Positions 8,874 to 17,254 of a DNA stretch of 64,000 nt are shown here, one piece after another. Origin of the DNA: CBDHDN01 sp965261585. GTDB lineage: Bacteria > Pseudomonadota > Alphaproteobacteria > UBA6615. A model generated the notes under the pieces. That model searched no databases. It had not been told where the DNA came from and worked only from the letters and a program-made list of their open reading frames with translations. The stretch spans positions 59,198 through 123,197 of the forward strand of contig CBDHDN010000043.1 of NCBI GenBank assembly GCA_965261585.1, given 5' to 3'. A program made the position numbers and the translations under genes. Position 1 is the first letter of the stretch. Each line of letters begins with the position of its first letter.

Positions 8874-10070
8874 TCACGCCGGCACCGACTTGGCGAGCCA
8901 GTCGATGGCGGCTTGCACGCCGCCGCGGCCGTGGGCGATATCGAGCGCGGCCAGCGCGATCTCGACGGCGCCGAGGGTGCCGAGCAGCATCGGCGCGTTG
9001 ACGTGGCCCATGTGGGCGATGCGAAACGCCTTGCCGCCCAGGCCGCCGATGCCGGGGCTCAGCACCACGCCGCACTTCTGCTCGGTGTAGCGGAGGATCG
9101 CGGCGGGGTCGACGCCGTCGGCGACGCGCACAACCGTCAGCGAGTCGGCGCGTGCCACCGGGGCGGTGATGTTGAAGTCGAGGACGCCGCCCTCGGCCCA
9201 CACGGCGACGGCCCGCCGCGCCGCTTCGGCCAGGAGGGCATGGCGCCGCAGCACGTTGTCCAGCCCTTCCTCGAACAGCATGTCGATCGCCTGGCGCAGG
9301 CCGAACAGCATGTGTTCCGGCGGCGTGCCGCAGTATTTCTGGTAGTGCTCCTCGCCCTCACGCGCCGTCCAGTCCCAATAGCGCGTGCGCAGGCCGGCCT
9401 CACGATGGGCCGCGATGGCTTTCTCTCCGGCGGCGACGAAGCTGAGGCCCGGCGGCGTCATCAGGCCCTTCTGGGAGCCGGTGACGGCGACGTCGACGCC
9501 CCATTCGTCCATCTCGAACGGCATCGTCGCCAGCGAGGCGATCGTATCGCCCATCAGCAGCGCACCGTGGCCGGCCGCGTCCATTGCCTGGCGGATCGCC
9601 GGGATGTCGTTGACGACGCCCGACGCCGTGTCGACCTGTACGGCGAGGATCGCCTTGATCTCGCCGGCCGTGTCGTCGCGCAGCCGCGCCGTCAGCGCCG
9701 CCGGGTCGACCGGCAGCCGCCAATCCCCGGGCAGCACCTCGGTCGCGACCCCCATCGCCGCCGCCATCTCGCCCCAGCCGGTGGAGAAGCGGCCGCTTTC
9801 CAGCGCCAGCACCTTGTCGCCGGCGGACAGCACGTTGGCGATCGCCGCCTCCCAGGCGCCGTGGCCGTTGGCGGCGTAGATGTAGGTCCGGCCCGCGGTC
9901 TTGAACAGCGTGCGCAAATCGTCGAGGCAGCTCGTCGTGATGTCGACGAGGGCGCCGGAATAGATCTCGATGGCCGGCCGGTGCATGGCGTTGAGCACGG
10001 CGTCGGGCACGGTGGTCGGGCCGGGGATGGACAGGAACTCGCGACCGTTGCGAACGGACATTGGCTTCAT
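8874..10070 (-). CDS. Serine-glyoxylate / alanine-glyoxylate aminotransferase family protein
   Basis: PLP-dependent class V aminotransferase, 398 residues, probably making glycine and hydroxypyruvate from serine and glyoxylate. Evidence: REFLSIPGPTTVPDAVL at the N-terminus, GHGAWEAAIANVL (phosphate-binding region), MGDTIASLATMPFEMDEWGVD, and VTGSQKGLMTPPG with the Schiff-base Lys. The C-terminal GIGGLGGKAFRIAHMGHVN is characteristic of the serine-glyoxylate branch. ATG at 10070 is preferred because a TTGGAG lies just upstream; ATG at 10061 is possible. The longer frame upstream is not family-like. Confidence 0.88.
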   Translation of the reverse strand: MKPMSVRNGREFLSIPGPTTVPDAVLNAMHRPAIEIYSGALVDITTSCLDDLRTLFKTAGRTYIYAANGHGAWEAAIANVLSAGDKVLALESGRFSTGWGEMAAAMGVATEVLPGDWRLPVDPAALTARLRDDTAGEIKAILAVQVDTASGVVNDIPAIRQAMDAAGHGALLMGDTIASLATMPFEMDEWGVDVAVTGSQKGLMTPPGLSFVAAGEKAIAAHREAGLRTRYWDWTAREGEEHYQKYCGTPPEHMLFGLRQAIDMLFEEGLDNVLRRHALLAEAARRAVAVWAEGGVLDFNITAPVARADSLTVVRVADGVDPAAILRYTEQKCGVVLSPGIGGLGGKAFRIAHMGHVNAPMLLGTLGAVEIALAALDIAHGRGGVQAAIDWLAKSVPA

Positions 10071-10195
10071 GGCTCCAAGGATTGCTGGTGCAGTGTTCCC
10101 CGATCCTTTCCGCGCGATCGCCCGTTGTCCAGCCCCAAACGAGGACCGTCGTGCCGTGCCCGGCCAGGGACGTTGCGCCGTCGTTGCAAGGGCAG

Positions 10196-10231
10196 AACCA
10201 CAGAGGTACAGAGACACAGAGAAAGAAAACC
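10196..10231. repeat. Half of an ACAGAG-type hairpin repeat
   Basis: A run of ACCACAGAGGTACAGAGACAC type matches the left arm of the hairpin at 10483-10558, but its own right arm is missing. The two flank the quinone oxidoreductase remnant. Confidence 0.5.
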
Positions 10232-10247
10232 ACGCCAGCGACCCGCG

Positions 10248-10475
10248 AACGGCGTGCGGTCGCTCTATTTCACGCGGCCGACGCTCGCCCCCTATTGCGT
10301 CGAGCGCGGCGATCTGGTTGCCTCGGCGGCGCGGGGGGTTCGAGATGGTGGCCAAGGATGCCCTCAAGATCGAGATCAGACGGCGCTATGTCCTCGACGA
10401 CACCGTCGAGGCGCATGGCGATCGCGCGGGCGGTCGCACGACCGGATTCTCGGTGCTGTTGCCAAAGGGAGCGAA
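10248..10475 (+). pseudogene. C-terminal remnant of a quinone oxidoreductase (MDR family)
   Basis: Only the last 75 or so residues of a zinc-independent NADPH:quinone oxidoreductase are left. The first frame reads SLYFTRPTLAPYCVERGDLVASAAR; about 10341 the frame shifts by one and continues FEMVAKDALKIEIRRRYVLDD and ends TTGFSVLLP. Both are typical of the C-terminal region of this family. There is no start, no nucleotide-binding domain and a frameshift, so it is a dead fragment between two copies of the ACAGAG repeat. Confidence 0.65.
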
Positions 10476-10482
10476 AAAGATG

Positions 10483-10558
10483 AACCACAGAGACACAGAG
10501 GCACAGAGGGGCAGCAAGACTATTGTCGGCCCCTCTGTGTCCCGGTGCCTCTGCGGTT
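10483..10558. repeat. MITE-like long hairpin of the ACAGAG type
   Basis: A 30-base left arm (10483-10512) pairs with 10529-10558 with five mismatches around a 16-base loop. The arms are built from CACAGAG units. Such hairpins occur dispersed in many bacterial genomes. No coding sequence inside. Confidence 0.65.
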
Positions 10559-10598
10559 TCCTTTTCGCCGCCAGACCACGCGACCCACGGTGCACAGA

Positions 10599-10847
10599 AT
10601 GAGCCAGTTCTATCAGCCCGACCTTGGCGCCAACCCGGACGACCCGTTCGCCCGTGACGCCGGCGGCAAGCTGGTGCGGCGCGGCTTCTGGTTGGACATG
10701 GGCGACCGCTCCCTGGTCCTCGCCATGACCATCGGCATCGGCGCCAACCTGGCGAACGAGGACAAGCGGGCCCACCTGCACGACCTCGGCCGCGCACACC
10801 TGATCGACCAGGTCTGCGTGCAGGAGATCCTGCCGCCGGAGGCCTAG
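10599..10847 (+). CDS. Conserved small protein of unknown function
   Basis: 82 residues, soluble, acidic at the C-terminus. Visible: GANPDDPFARDAGGKLVRRGFWLDMGDRSLVL then TIGIGANLANEDKRAHLHDLG. I do not recognise a family. The composition is protein-like and the frame is clean, which supports a real gene, but no strong ribosome binding site is seen because the ACAGAG hairpin ends just upstream. TAG stop. Confidence 0.5.
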   Translation: MSQFYQPDLGANPDDPFARDAGGKLVRRGFWLDMGDRSLVLAMTIGIGANLANEDKRAHLHDLGRAHLIDQVCVQEILPPEA

Positions 10848-10870
10848 CCGGTTCGGCATTGCAGACGGCC

Positions 10871-10942
10871 GTTTCACCCCCCACCCTAGCCCTCCCCCCT
10901 TGTTGGCCCCTTGTGGGTGAGGGTCGGGGTGGGGGGTGAGAC
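10871..10942. repeat. GC-rich inverted repeat
   Basis: Arm GTTTCACCCCCCACCC... (10871-10898) is complementary, with about five mismatches, to 10915-10942 ending GGGGTGGGGGGTGAGAC. It stands just before the DUF3291 gene and is probably a dispersed miniature repeat rather than a regulator. Confidence 0.55.
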
Positions 10943-10970
10943 ACCGATCTGGGAGGCCGGGGACAAGGTC

Positions 10971-11528
10971 ATGACGCAGGACCCACCGCGCCTGGCCGTC
11001 TTCACGTTCGGGGTGTTCCGGACCCCGGCCAATGACCCTGAGAACCAGGGATTTCATGACCGCAACGACCGCGTGCTGCGCATCGCCGAGTTGTGCGACG
11101 GGTTCATCGCCCGCTCCGGCTACGACGACGAACCGGGACCGGCCTCCTGGGGCGCCTACGTATTGCCGCGGTTCTATGTCGAACGTGGCGACGGCTGGAC
11201 GCCGGCGACACTGTCGCTGTGGCGGGATCTGGAGTCCCTTGCCGCGTTCGCCTACGCCGGCATCCATGCCGAGGCCATGAGCCACGGCCACGAATGGTTC
11301 CAACGGGGCGACTGGCCGACGCACGCCGCCTGGTGGATCGCGGCCGACCGGACGCCGAACTGGGCCGATGCAGCGGCGCGCCACCAGCACCTGCACGACC
11401 ATGGGCCGCGCGCCCATGCCTTCGACCTGGCCCACCCCTTCGCACCCGACGGGACCGCGACGAAGATCGACCGTGCGGTCGTCGAGACGAAGGCCCTGCG
11501 CAACGTCGCCGCCGGGGCCGGCGTCTGA
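10971..11528 (+). CDS. DUF3291 domain protein
   Basis: 185-residue protein of the DUF3291 family, which has an antibiotic-biosynthesis-monooxygenase-like dimeric alpha/beta barrel. Seen: LAVFTFGVFRTPANDPENQGF at the start, ARSGYDDEPG, WRDLESLAAFAYAGIHAEAM and WWIAADRTPNW, the usual signature blocks. The biochemical role is unknown. ATG at 10971 begins the conserved part; the open frame runs further upstream only through the GC-rich repeat. Confidence 0.75.
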   Translation: MTQDPPRLAVFTFGVFRTPANDPENQGFHDRNDRVLRIAELCDGFIARSGYDDEPGPASWGAYVLPRFYVERGDGWTPATLSLWRDLESLAAFAYAGIHAEAMSHGHEWFQRGDWPTHAAWWIAADRTPNWADAAARHQHLHDHGPRAHAFDLAHPFAPDGTATKIDRAVVETKALRNVAAGAGV

Positions 11529-11569
11529 CACGCGCCGGCGCGACTACAGGCCACCCAGCCAGAGCCGGG

Positions 11570-12001
11570 TCACGCGACGGCTGGGCCGGTGAACGCGCGC
11601 GCCGCCGCCACCAGCCAGTCGTAGGCGTAGCGCACGACGCTGCGCGAGACGTCGACGTCGAACAACGCCTCGGCGCGCCGGTACGGCAGGACGCCGGCCT
11701 CGAAGGCGTGGTCATAGAGCGCCGCCGATTCCGGCCGCAGGTAGTTGGAGCGGATGATGGTCGTGTTGCGGCCGGTGTTGCCGCCGCCGATCCAGCCCTT
11801 ATCGACGACCGCGACGTTCGTGATGCCGTGCTCGGCCGCCAGATAGTAGGCCATCGCCAGGCCATGCCCGCCGCCGCTAACGACGACGTCATAGCCGGCG
11901 CGCGGCGCCGCCTTGCGCCACGCCACGGGGCACTTGCTATGGCCGCTCAGCGCATGCCGCGCCAGCGAGAAGAACGAATAGCCCCGGGGCCTGGTCGCCA
12001 C
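11570..12001 (-). pseudogene. soxB: Sarcosine oxidase beta subunit, N-terminal fragment
   Basis: The heterotetrameric sarcosine oxidase beta subunit carries FAD and oxidatively demethylates sarcosine. Visible N-terminal blocks: LARHALSGH, the dinucleotide-binding loop VVSGGGHGLAMAYYLA, GITNVAVVDKGWIGGGNTGRNTTIIRSN split over the usual order, then ESAALYDHAFE. About residue 100 of roughly 415 the match ends and an unrelated tail (EALFDVDVSRSVVRYAYDWL) runs to a stop. The normal GGGGHG loop has lost one Gly. GTG at 12001 is the probable start. It is a dead 5' fragment beside a glycosyltransferase fragment. Confidence 0.75.
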
Positions 12002-12245
12002 GTGCCCCCCATGCCACGCGCTCGGCGGATTATGCGTCGATCGGCGGGTGCCGCACAATGTCGGCGGCGGCGGGCGGCCTCCCCCGGCGGGCCGATTGCG
12101 GCCCGATCCCGAGATCCCGATCAAGTCGCCCTCGCCGAGGGCGCCGACGAGGGTGCCTCGCGGCATCTTCGTTTCGGCGGAAGCGCCGTGGGGCTCGGCC
12201 CCTTGACCGCGTCACCACCCACGACCGAGCATGCGGGTGTCTTGC

Positions 12246-12715
12246 ATGGAACAGTCGTGGCGCATGAAAATCCTGTTCGTTCATCAGAATTTCCCTGGCC
12301 AGTACCTGCACTTGGCACGGTCCTTCGCCGACCAGCCGGAGCATCAGGTCCTGGCCATCGGCAAGAAGCAGAACCTGGGCCGCCTGCGCCATCCGCGGGT
12401 GCTTGAAATCGGCTACGACGAGCCCGACGGCGCCGGTCAGGAGACGCACCACTACCTGCGCCAGCTCGAGGCCGCGGTCCGCCAGGGACAGAATGCCGTG
12501 CGGGTCGCCCAGAGCCTGCGCCGGAGCGGCTTCGAGCCGGATATCGTCTGCTGCCATCCCGGCTGGGGCGAGGGCCTGTATCTGCGCGATATCTGGCCGC
12601 GGGCGCCGCTGCTCTACTTTTTCGAGTTCTACTATCACGCCGCCGGCTACGACACCGGTTTCGATCCGGAGTTTCCGATCTCGCTGGACACGGTCTGCCG
12701 AACGCGCACTCGCCG
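12246..12715 (+). pseudogene. Glycosyltransferase N-terminal fragment, cut by an IS
   Basis: First 150 or so residues of a family 4-type glycosyltransferase (Glyco_trans_4-like N-terminal domain): MKILFVHQNFPGQYLHLAR, then CCHPGWGEGLYLRDIWP and LLYFFEFYYHAAGYDTGFDPEF. These are typical donor/acceptor domain blocks. The match ends after about CRTRTR, where antisense transposase sequence starts, so the C-terminal nucleotide-sugar domain is missing. Start could be ATG 12246 or ATG 12264. Confidence 0.75.
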
Positions 12716-13295
12716 CCTCGGACACCCCCTGGAAGCTCGACATGGTGCCCTCTTCGGCGACGAAGAAGGCCGAGTAGATATCGCTGGTCGCATCGTCCAT
12801 GGTGACGATCAGGTCCCACCATCGACCGGGGACCCACTCGTGGCTCGAGCCGTCCTGGTGCAACATCATGCCGGGCAGGGCACGGCGCGGCCGCTTGCGC
12901 CGGTGCGCCCCACGCCTGGGCGCCGCGCGCCTGCGCCCATGGGCTTGCAAGCTCAGCCGCAGCCAGTTGTAGCTGCGCTTGAAGCCGTGATCGGCCACCA
13001 GCTTCTCGTGGAAGTGCTTGGCCGTGAAGTCCCAGTAGCGGGTGTCGAACAACTCCAGCACCCGCGCCACCTCGTCCACCGGCGCGCGCCGCGCCGAGAG
13101 GCGGCCCAGGCGGCGGTCGTAGAGACCGTCGGCTCCCTCCGCCTCGTAGCGGTCGCGCCAGCGCCGGAAGGTGCGCTCCGAGACACCCAGAACCTCCGCC
13201 GCCTCCGCCTGGCTCAAGCCACCCCGATGGGTGCGCCCGTAAACCTCCTCGAACTTCATCAATCTCAGTCCCTGTACCTGCTCCGTCCGACGCAT
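12715..13295 (-). pseudogene. ISNCY-family transposase, N-terminal part
   Basis: The frame starts at ATG 13295. A helix-turn-helix (LSQAEAAEVLGVSERTFRRW) is followed by RRLGRLSARRAP, FHEKLVADHGFKRSYNWLR and the first part of the DDE core (GMMLHQDGSSHEW, IVTMDDATSDIYSAFF, EEGTMSSF). The second Asp and the Glu region are lost where the element is cut, so it cannot be active. The open frame runs on antisense to the glycosyltransferase fragment. Confidence 0.75.
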
Positions 13296-13362
13296 CGCCT
13301 CCCTCCATGGCTTGGAGGCGTTCTAAAACCGGACAGATCATCTGGTACATAAACCGGACATA
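12715..13362 (-). mobile_element. ISNCY-type insertion sequence, 3'-truncated
   Basis: One end is visible near 13362 (ACCGGACATAT, with a second ACCGGACAGATCA unit inside), followed by the transposase start at 13295. The other end is missing: transposase similarity stops about 12715 where it abuts the glycosyltransferase fragment. The element is a remnant left by a deletion that also removed the end of the target gene. Confidence 0.65.
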
Positions 13363-13453
13363 TCGCGTGTTACCGACAGGCGGTGCCCCGGGGCTGGACT
13401 CGGCGCCGCGTTTCGGCTTGGCTGACGCGACATTGCCGACCGGGGAGAACAGC

Positions 13454-14476
13454 ATGCAGTATGAAAGACTCGGCCGCAGCGGCCTGCACGTGTCGCGGCT
13501 TTGCCTCGGCACCATGACGTTCGGCGGCCGCACCGACAAGGCGGACGCCACGGCCATCGTCGCGGCGGCGCGCGAGGCCGGGGTGAACTTCATCGACACC
13601 GCCGACGTCTACAACGACGGCGAGACCGAGCGTATCAGCGGCGAGGCCATTCGCGCCGATCGCGACGATTGGGTGCTGGCGACGAAGGTCGCGAACCCCA
13701 TGGGGGCCGGTGCCAATGCGCGCGGGCTCGGCCGCAAGTGGCTCATGAGGGCCTGCGACGACAGCCTGCGCCGCCTCGGCACCGACTACATCGACGTCTA
13801 CTACCTGCACAAGGAGGACGCCGGCACGCCGCTCGCCGAGATCGCCATGGCGCTCGGCCAGCTCATCGCCGCCGGCAAGATCCGCTATTTCGGCGTCAGC
13901 AACTTCCGCGCCTGGCGCGTGGCCGAGCTGTGCCGGACCTGCGACGCGCTGGGCCTGCCGCGCCCGATCGTCAGCCAGCCCTATTACAACGCCCTCAACC
14001 GGACCCCGGAGGTCGAGCACCTGCCGGCCTGCGACCACTACGGCCTCGGCGTCGTGCCCTACAGCCCGCTGGCCCGCGGCGTGCTGACCGCCAAGTACAC
14101 GCCCGACGCGCCGGCGCCGGCGGACACCCGCGTCGCCGTCGCCGACAAGCGCATCATGGAGACGGAGTGGCGGCCGGAATCCCTGGCGATCGCCCAGCAG
14201 ATCGCCGCCCACGCCGAACGTAAGGGCGCGACGGCCGGCGCGTTCGCCCTCGCCTGGCTGCTCAACAACGCGTTCGTCACATCGGTCATCGCCGGCCCAC
14301 GCACGCTCGACCAGTGGCAGGCCTATCACGCCGGGCTGGACTATCCCTTCACGGCCGAGGACGAAGCGTTCCTGGAGGCGCTGGTTGTCACCGGCCACCC
14401 CTCGACCCCCGGCTTCAACGACCCCGCCTACCCGATCGAGGGCCGCGTCCCGCGCACCGGGCCGGCCCCGGCCTAA
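13454..14476 (+). CDS. Aldo/keto reductase
   Basis: NADPH-dependent TIM-barrel oxidoreductase of the AKR superfamily, 340 residues, cytoplasmic. ATG at 13454 after GGGGAG. The catalytic tetrad is visible: Asp and Tyr in FIDTADVYNDGETE, Lys in WVLATKVANP, His in YYLHKEDAG. The cofactor region reads YFGVSNFRAW and, near the C-terminus, SVIAGPRTLDQW. The substrate cannot be told; the subfamily resembles YajO/Tas-like reductases. It stands just before tRNA-Ser and the integrated element, so it is the last chromosomal gene on this side. Confidence 0.9.
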   Translation: MQYERLGRSGLHVSRLCLGTMTFGGRTDKADATAIVAAAREAGVNFIDTADVYNDGETERISGEAIRADRDDWVLATKVANPMGAGANARGLGRKWLMRACDDSLRRLGTDYIDVYYLHKEDAGTPLAEIAMALGQLIAAGKIRYFGVSNFRAWRVAELCRTCDALGLPRPIVSQPYYNALNRTPEVEHLPACDHYGLGVVPYSPLARGVLTAKYTPDAPAPADTRVAVADKRIMETEWRPESLAIAQQIAAHAERKGATAGAFALAWLLNNAFVTSVIAGPRTLDQWQAYHAGLDYPFTAEDEAFLEALVVTGHPSTPGFNDPAYPIEGRVPRTGPAPA

Positions 14477-14581
14477 CCCGCGACCACGGGTAACCGGCGT
14501 CACCGACGGCGATACCCCGTGCGCCCCTTGCAACGCCAAGCGGCCTTCGCTACACCGGCGGGCGCGCCCACGAGGCGTCGC

Positions 14582-14671
14582 GGAGGGGTGGCCGAGTGGC
14601 TGAAGGCGCACGCTTGGAAAGCGTGTATACGGGCAACCGTATCGTGGGTTCGAATCCCACCCCCTCCGCCA
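14582..14671 (+). tRNA. tRNA-Ser(GGA)
   Basis: Acceptor GGAGGGG pairs with CCCCTCC near the 3' end, G discriminator, encoded CCA. Anticodon loop TTGGAAA with anticodon GGA at 14616-14618, closed by CACGC/GCGTG. The long variable arm (GTATACGGGCAACCGTATC) and TTCGAAT T-loop are as expected for a class II serine tRNA. It serves as the integration site of the element that follows. Confidence 0.95.
14645..14671 (+). other. Likely attL core (3' end of tRNA-Ser)
   Basis: P4-type integrases recombine at the 3' end of tRNA genes, and the integrase starts 142 bases downstream. The core would be the T-arm and acceptor 3' strand. I did not find a second copy of TTCGAATCCCACC elsewhere in the window, so attR is not placed. 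Confidence 0.5.
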
Positions 14672-14812
14672 CTATCGCTTTCCAGATGTTCCCGTAGAAG
14701 TCACTAATCACCTGAAAACAAGTGGCTTTTTGTTGCCATATTGTGTTGCCTGTGCTCGCATGATGCCGTACATTCCCGCTTAGAATGATGGGCAAATTGA
14801 TGGGCAAGGACC

Positions 14813-15997
14813 ATGACGGCACTCACGGCGGCAAAGGTGAAGGCGCTCACCAAACCGGGCATGCACCACGACGGCAGGGGCCTGTATCTAAGGGTCGCGC
14901 CAGGCGGCTCGAAAAGCTGGATGCTTCGGGCAACGATTGACGGGCGCCGTCGCGACATAGGGCTGGGCGGGTATCCGGCCGTGTCGCTCGCCAAAGCTCG
15001 CCAGTTCGCGAACGCGCACCGGCTCGCAGTTGCGGAAGGGCGCGATCCGCTGGCCGAGAAACGCCGGGCGGCAACACCGACCTTCGCTGAGGCTGCGGTC
15101 AAGGTGCATGAGGCGAACTTGCCCCGGTGGAAAAACGGCAAGCACACCGACCAATGGATCAACACCCTTCGGACCTACGCCTTCCCGACCATCGGCAAGA
15201 TGTCCCTCGACCGGATCACGCGCCGCGACGTGCTGGCTGTGCTCACGCCGATATGGACCACCAAGCCGGAGACCGCTCGGCGTGTCCGGCAGCGTATCCG
15301 CACCGTACTCAAGTGGGGGATGGCGCATGAGATTGTCGAGCACAACGCGGCAGGCGAAGGTATCGACGGCGCGTTGCCAGCAATGCGCCGGTTCAGGGCG
15401 CACCATCGCGCCCTGCCCCATGCCGAGGTACCGGCCGCGCTCGAAACTATAGACGCCTCCACCGCCGGCATGGCCGCGAAGCTCTGCCTGCGCTTCCTGA
15501 TCCTGACTGCCGCCCGCTCTGGCGAGGCGCGTGGCGCAACATGGTCCGAGCTGGACCTCGACAACCGCCTATGGACCATCCCGGCCGAGCGGATGAAAGG
15601 CGGCGCGGAACACCGCGTTCCGCTCTCCGATGCGGCCTTGGCCGTGCTGCATGAAGCCCTGCCATTGTGCGGCGATGACGGGCTGGTCTTCCCGTCGCCT
15701 CGTAGGCGCGGCTCCCCGCTCTCCGACATGGCGTTGACAGAATGCTTGCGCAGGGTCGGGCTCGCCGACTCGGCGACAACGCACGGCTTCCGGTCTACCT
15801 TCCGAGACTGGGCAGCCGAGAGCACTAACGCGCCCCATGCCGTCATGGAGCGAGCCCTGGCGCATGCGGTCGTGGATGCGGTCGAAGCGGCCTATGCCCG
15901 GAGCGACCTTTTGGAGCGTCGGCGCGCGCTGATGGCCGAATGGGGCCGCTTCGTGACCGGAACCGCCGGCGCCGAGGTGGTGCAATTCCATGGATGA
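14813..15997 (+). CDS. P4-type tyrosine integrase
   Basis: 394-residue site-specific recombinase. N-terminal DUF4102 arm-binding domain (GLYLRVAPGGSKSWMLR, DIGLGGYPAVSLAKAR), SAM-like core-binding domain, then the catalytic domain: Arg in TAARSGEARG, Lys region ERMKGGAEHRVPLS, HxxR in HGFRSTFRDW, and the nucleophile region LAHAVVDAVEAAYARSD with Tyr. It is complete, so the element may still be excisable. ATG at 14813; the downstream gene overlaps its end by 8 bases. Confidence 0.95.
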   Translation: MTALTAAKVKALTKPGMHHDGRGLYLRVAPGGSKSWMLRATIDGRRRDIGLGGYPAVSLAKARQFANAHRLAVAEGRDPLAEKRRAATPTFAEAAVKVHEANLPRWKNGKHTDQWINTLRTYAFPTIGKMSLDRITRRDVLAVLTPIWTTKPETARRVRQRIRTVLKWGMAHEIVEHNAAGEGIDGALPAMRRFRAHHRALPHAEVPAALETIDASTAGMAAKLCLRFLILTAARSGEARGATWSELDLDNRLWTIPAERMKGGAEHRVPLSDAALAVLHEALPLCGDDGLVFPSPRRRGSPLSDMALTECLRRVGLADSATTHGFRSTFRDWAAESTNAPHAVMERALAHAVVDAVEAAYARSDLLERRRALMAEWGRFVTGTAGAEVVQFHG

Positions 15998-16568
15998 GGC
16001 CGAATTCCAAAGGCGCGTTGCGTACACGTATTCAGCCTTCCTATCTCAGCACCAACATCAGTTTGGGGAGACGCCAGCGGAGACCCGCGCCCGCATTTTT
16101 CGCAAGGTGCTGCCCAAGCGCGGACGTGACGATTTTCTCCGCGACCTGATTGCCGAGTCCGTCAATATCAAGTTGGCGTGGGACTCGGTGAAGCTGATTG
16201 CCGAAGACCTGCTGCGGGATGGGGAGCAGCTTCCCGACGCGCTCGCGGAATGGGTCGCGGACGTGCTGGCCGACATTGCCAAGCCGAGGAAAGACAGGCG
16301 CCGACCGCGCCCGACCAAGGGCGGTTCGCCGGAGACCAACCACTATTGGGTCATTTGCGGGGCCATTCAATACATCGGCACGCTCTACAACCTGCCACCA
16401 ACACGAAATGGCGGCGGACCAGGGGAATGCTGCGCTGAAGGTGGATCGGCTTGCGATATTGTTGGGCGTGCCGTCTTCGGGAAGCACTTGCAAGCCTACA
16501 AAAACGCCGAGCGGATTTGGGGAAAGCGCGACCCGCTCCTGTCCTACACGACGCGCCGAGAAAGCTAG
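15990..16568 (+). CDS. Integrated-element protein of unknown function
   Basis: 192 residues, charged, no signal or membrane segment. Starts inside the integrase stop region (overlap of 8 bases), so it is probably translated with it. Seen: N-terminal helical half (RDDFLRDLIAESVNIKLAWDS), a linker rich in Lys/Arg/Pro, then a C-terminal part with NHYWVICGAIQYI. I do not recognise the family. Position after the integrase suggests an accessory or regulatory role in the element, which is only inference. Confidence 0.55.
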   Translation: MDEAEFQRRVAYTYSAFLSQHQHQFGETPAETRARIFRKVLPKRGRDDFLRDLIAESVNIKLAWDSVKLIAEDLLRDGEQLPDALAEWVADVLADIAKPRKDRRRPRPTKGGSPETNHYWVICGAIQYIGTLYNLPPTRNGGGPGECCAEGGSACDIVGRAVFGKHLQAYKNAERIWGKRDPLLSYTTRRES

Positions 16569-16625
16569 GACGACGCGCGCGGGAATTCTTGGCATCCTTC
16601 GGGCAGATTGATCACGGAGGACAAG

Positions 16626-16832
16626 ATGACCGACGCCGACCTGCTACTCCGGCGCGAGCAAGTCGAGCAACGAACGGGCCTCGCGAGGACTACCATCTAC
16701 AGGAAAATGCGCGAGGGTTCGTTTCCTGAACCCCTCCAGGTTGGCGCTCGCGCAGTGCGCTGGCCGGCGTCGGAAATAGATGCCTGGTTAGCCAGCCGTC
16801 CACGCGCGAGCGGGGAGGCAGCGGCCGTTTGA
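16626..16832 (+). CDS. AlpA-family transcriptional regulator (excisionase-like)
   Basis: 68-residue MerR-like winged-helix DNA-binding protein of the AlpA family, which in P4-like elements activates integrase or acts as excisionase. Seen: DLLLRREQVEQRTGLARTTIY, then KMREGSFPEPLQVG and RAVRWPASEIDAWLASR, the complete family signature. ATG at 16626 is chosen because CGGAGG lies 6 bases upstream; the longer TTG start is less likely. Confidence 0.85.
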   Translation: MTDADLLLRREQVEQRTGLARTTIYRKMREGSFPEPLQVGARAVRWPASEIDAWLASRPRASGEAAAV

Positions 16833-16834
16833 AC

Positions 16835-16861
16835 AAAAAACGGCGGCCCCTGGGGCCGCCG
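16835..16861 (-). terminator. Possible rho-independent terminator (minus strand)
   Basis: Perfect palindrome CGGCGGCCCC / GGGGCCGCCG (16841-16850 and 16852-16861) with a run of six A at 16835-16840. Read on the minus strand this is a GC-rich stem followed by six T. No minus-strand gene ends here now, so its client may be lost. On the plus strand it could only pause transcription after alpA. Confidence 0.45.
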
Positions 16862-17254
16862 CCGTTGCGTATGACGCTTCCGCGCCACAAGCCGAATTGA
16901 ACGAGCGGCATTGTAGCGCGGTGCACCCGGGGCGCAACGGCAAGATCGCGGGACCGGGGAGGGACTCTCACACCGCGAGCCGAGGCTAAACCGCTGGAGG
17001 AGACCGGGTAACAACCGGGATTTGATCGGCGGTGGCGGAGACCGGCGAGAGCGCCAGCGGCCAGTTGGCGAAGTGCTCCGAGGCTGCGAGCGATGGCAGG
17101 GCCACAAGGCCGCTGCGCAGCCCGCCCAAGCGATGGCCTGGCTCCGGTTGGCACGCTGGCGAAAAGCCCAACTCTCGGCGGTGTCGCATTTGTCGCACCG
17201 CCGAGGGAAAGGGACCGTTGCGCCCGCACTCCGACCCTCACCAACTGGCATGCC
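16862..17254. other. Non-coding or decayed region
   Basis: About 390 bases between the AlpA gene and the next supported start. Two overlapping plus-strand frames are open (one with CRICRTAEGKGPL, one with LAKSPTLGGVAFV), and both look like fragments often seen in such elements, but neither has a start with a ribosome binding site. I see no RNA gene. Confidence 0.4.

Noticed and set aside
8913..10847. Very long plus-strand open frame opposite the aminotransferase gene
   Set aside because: It is an antisense shadow in GC-rich sequence: His/Arg/Gly-rich with no family motifs, while the minus strand encodes a full class V aminotransferase.
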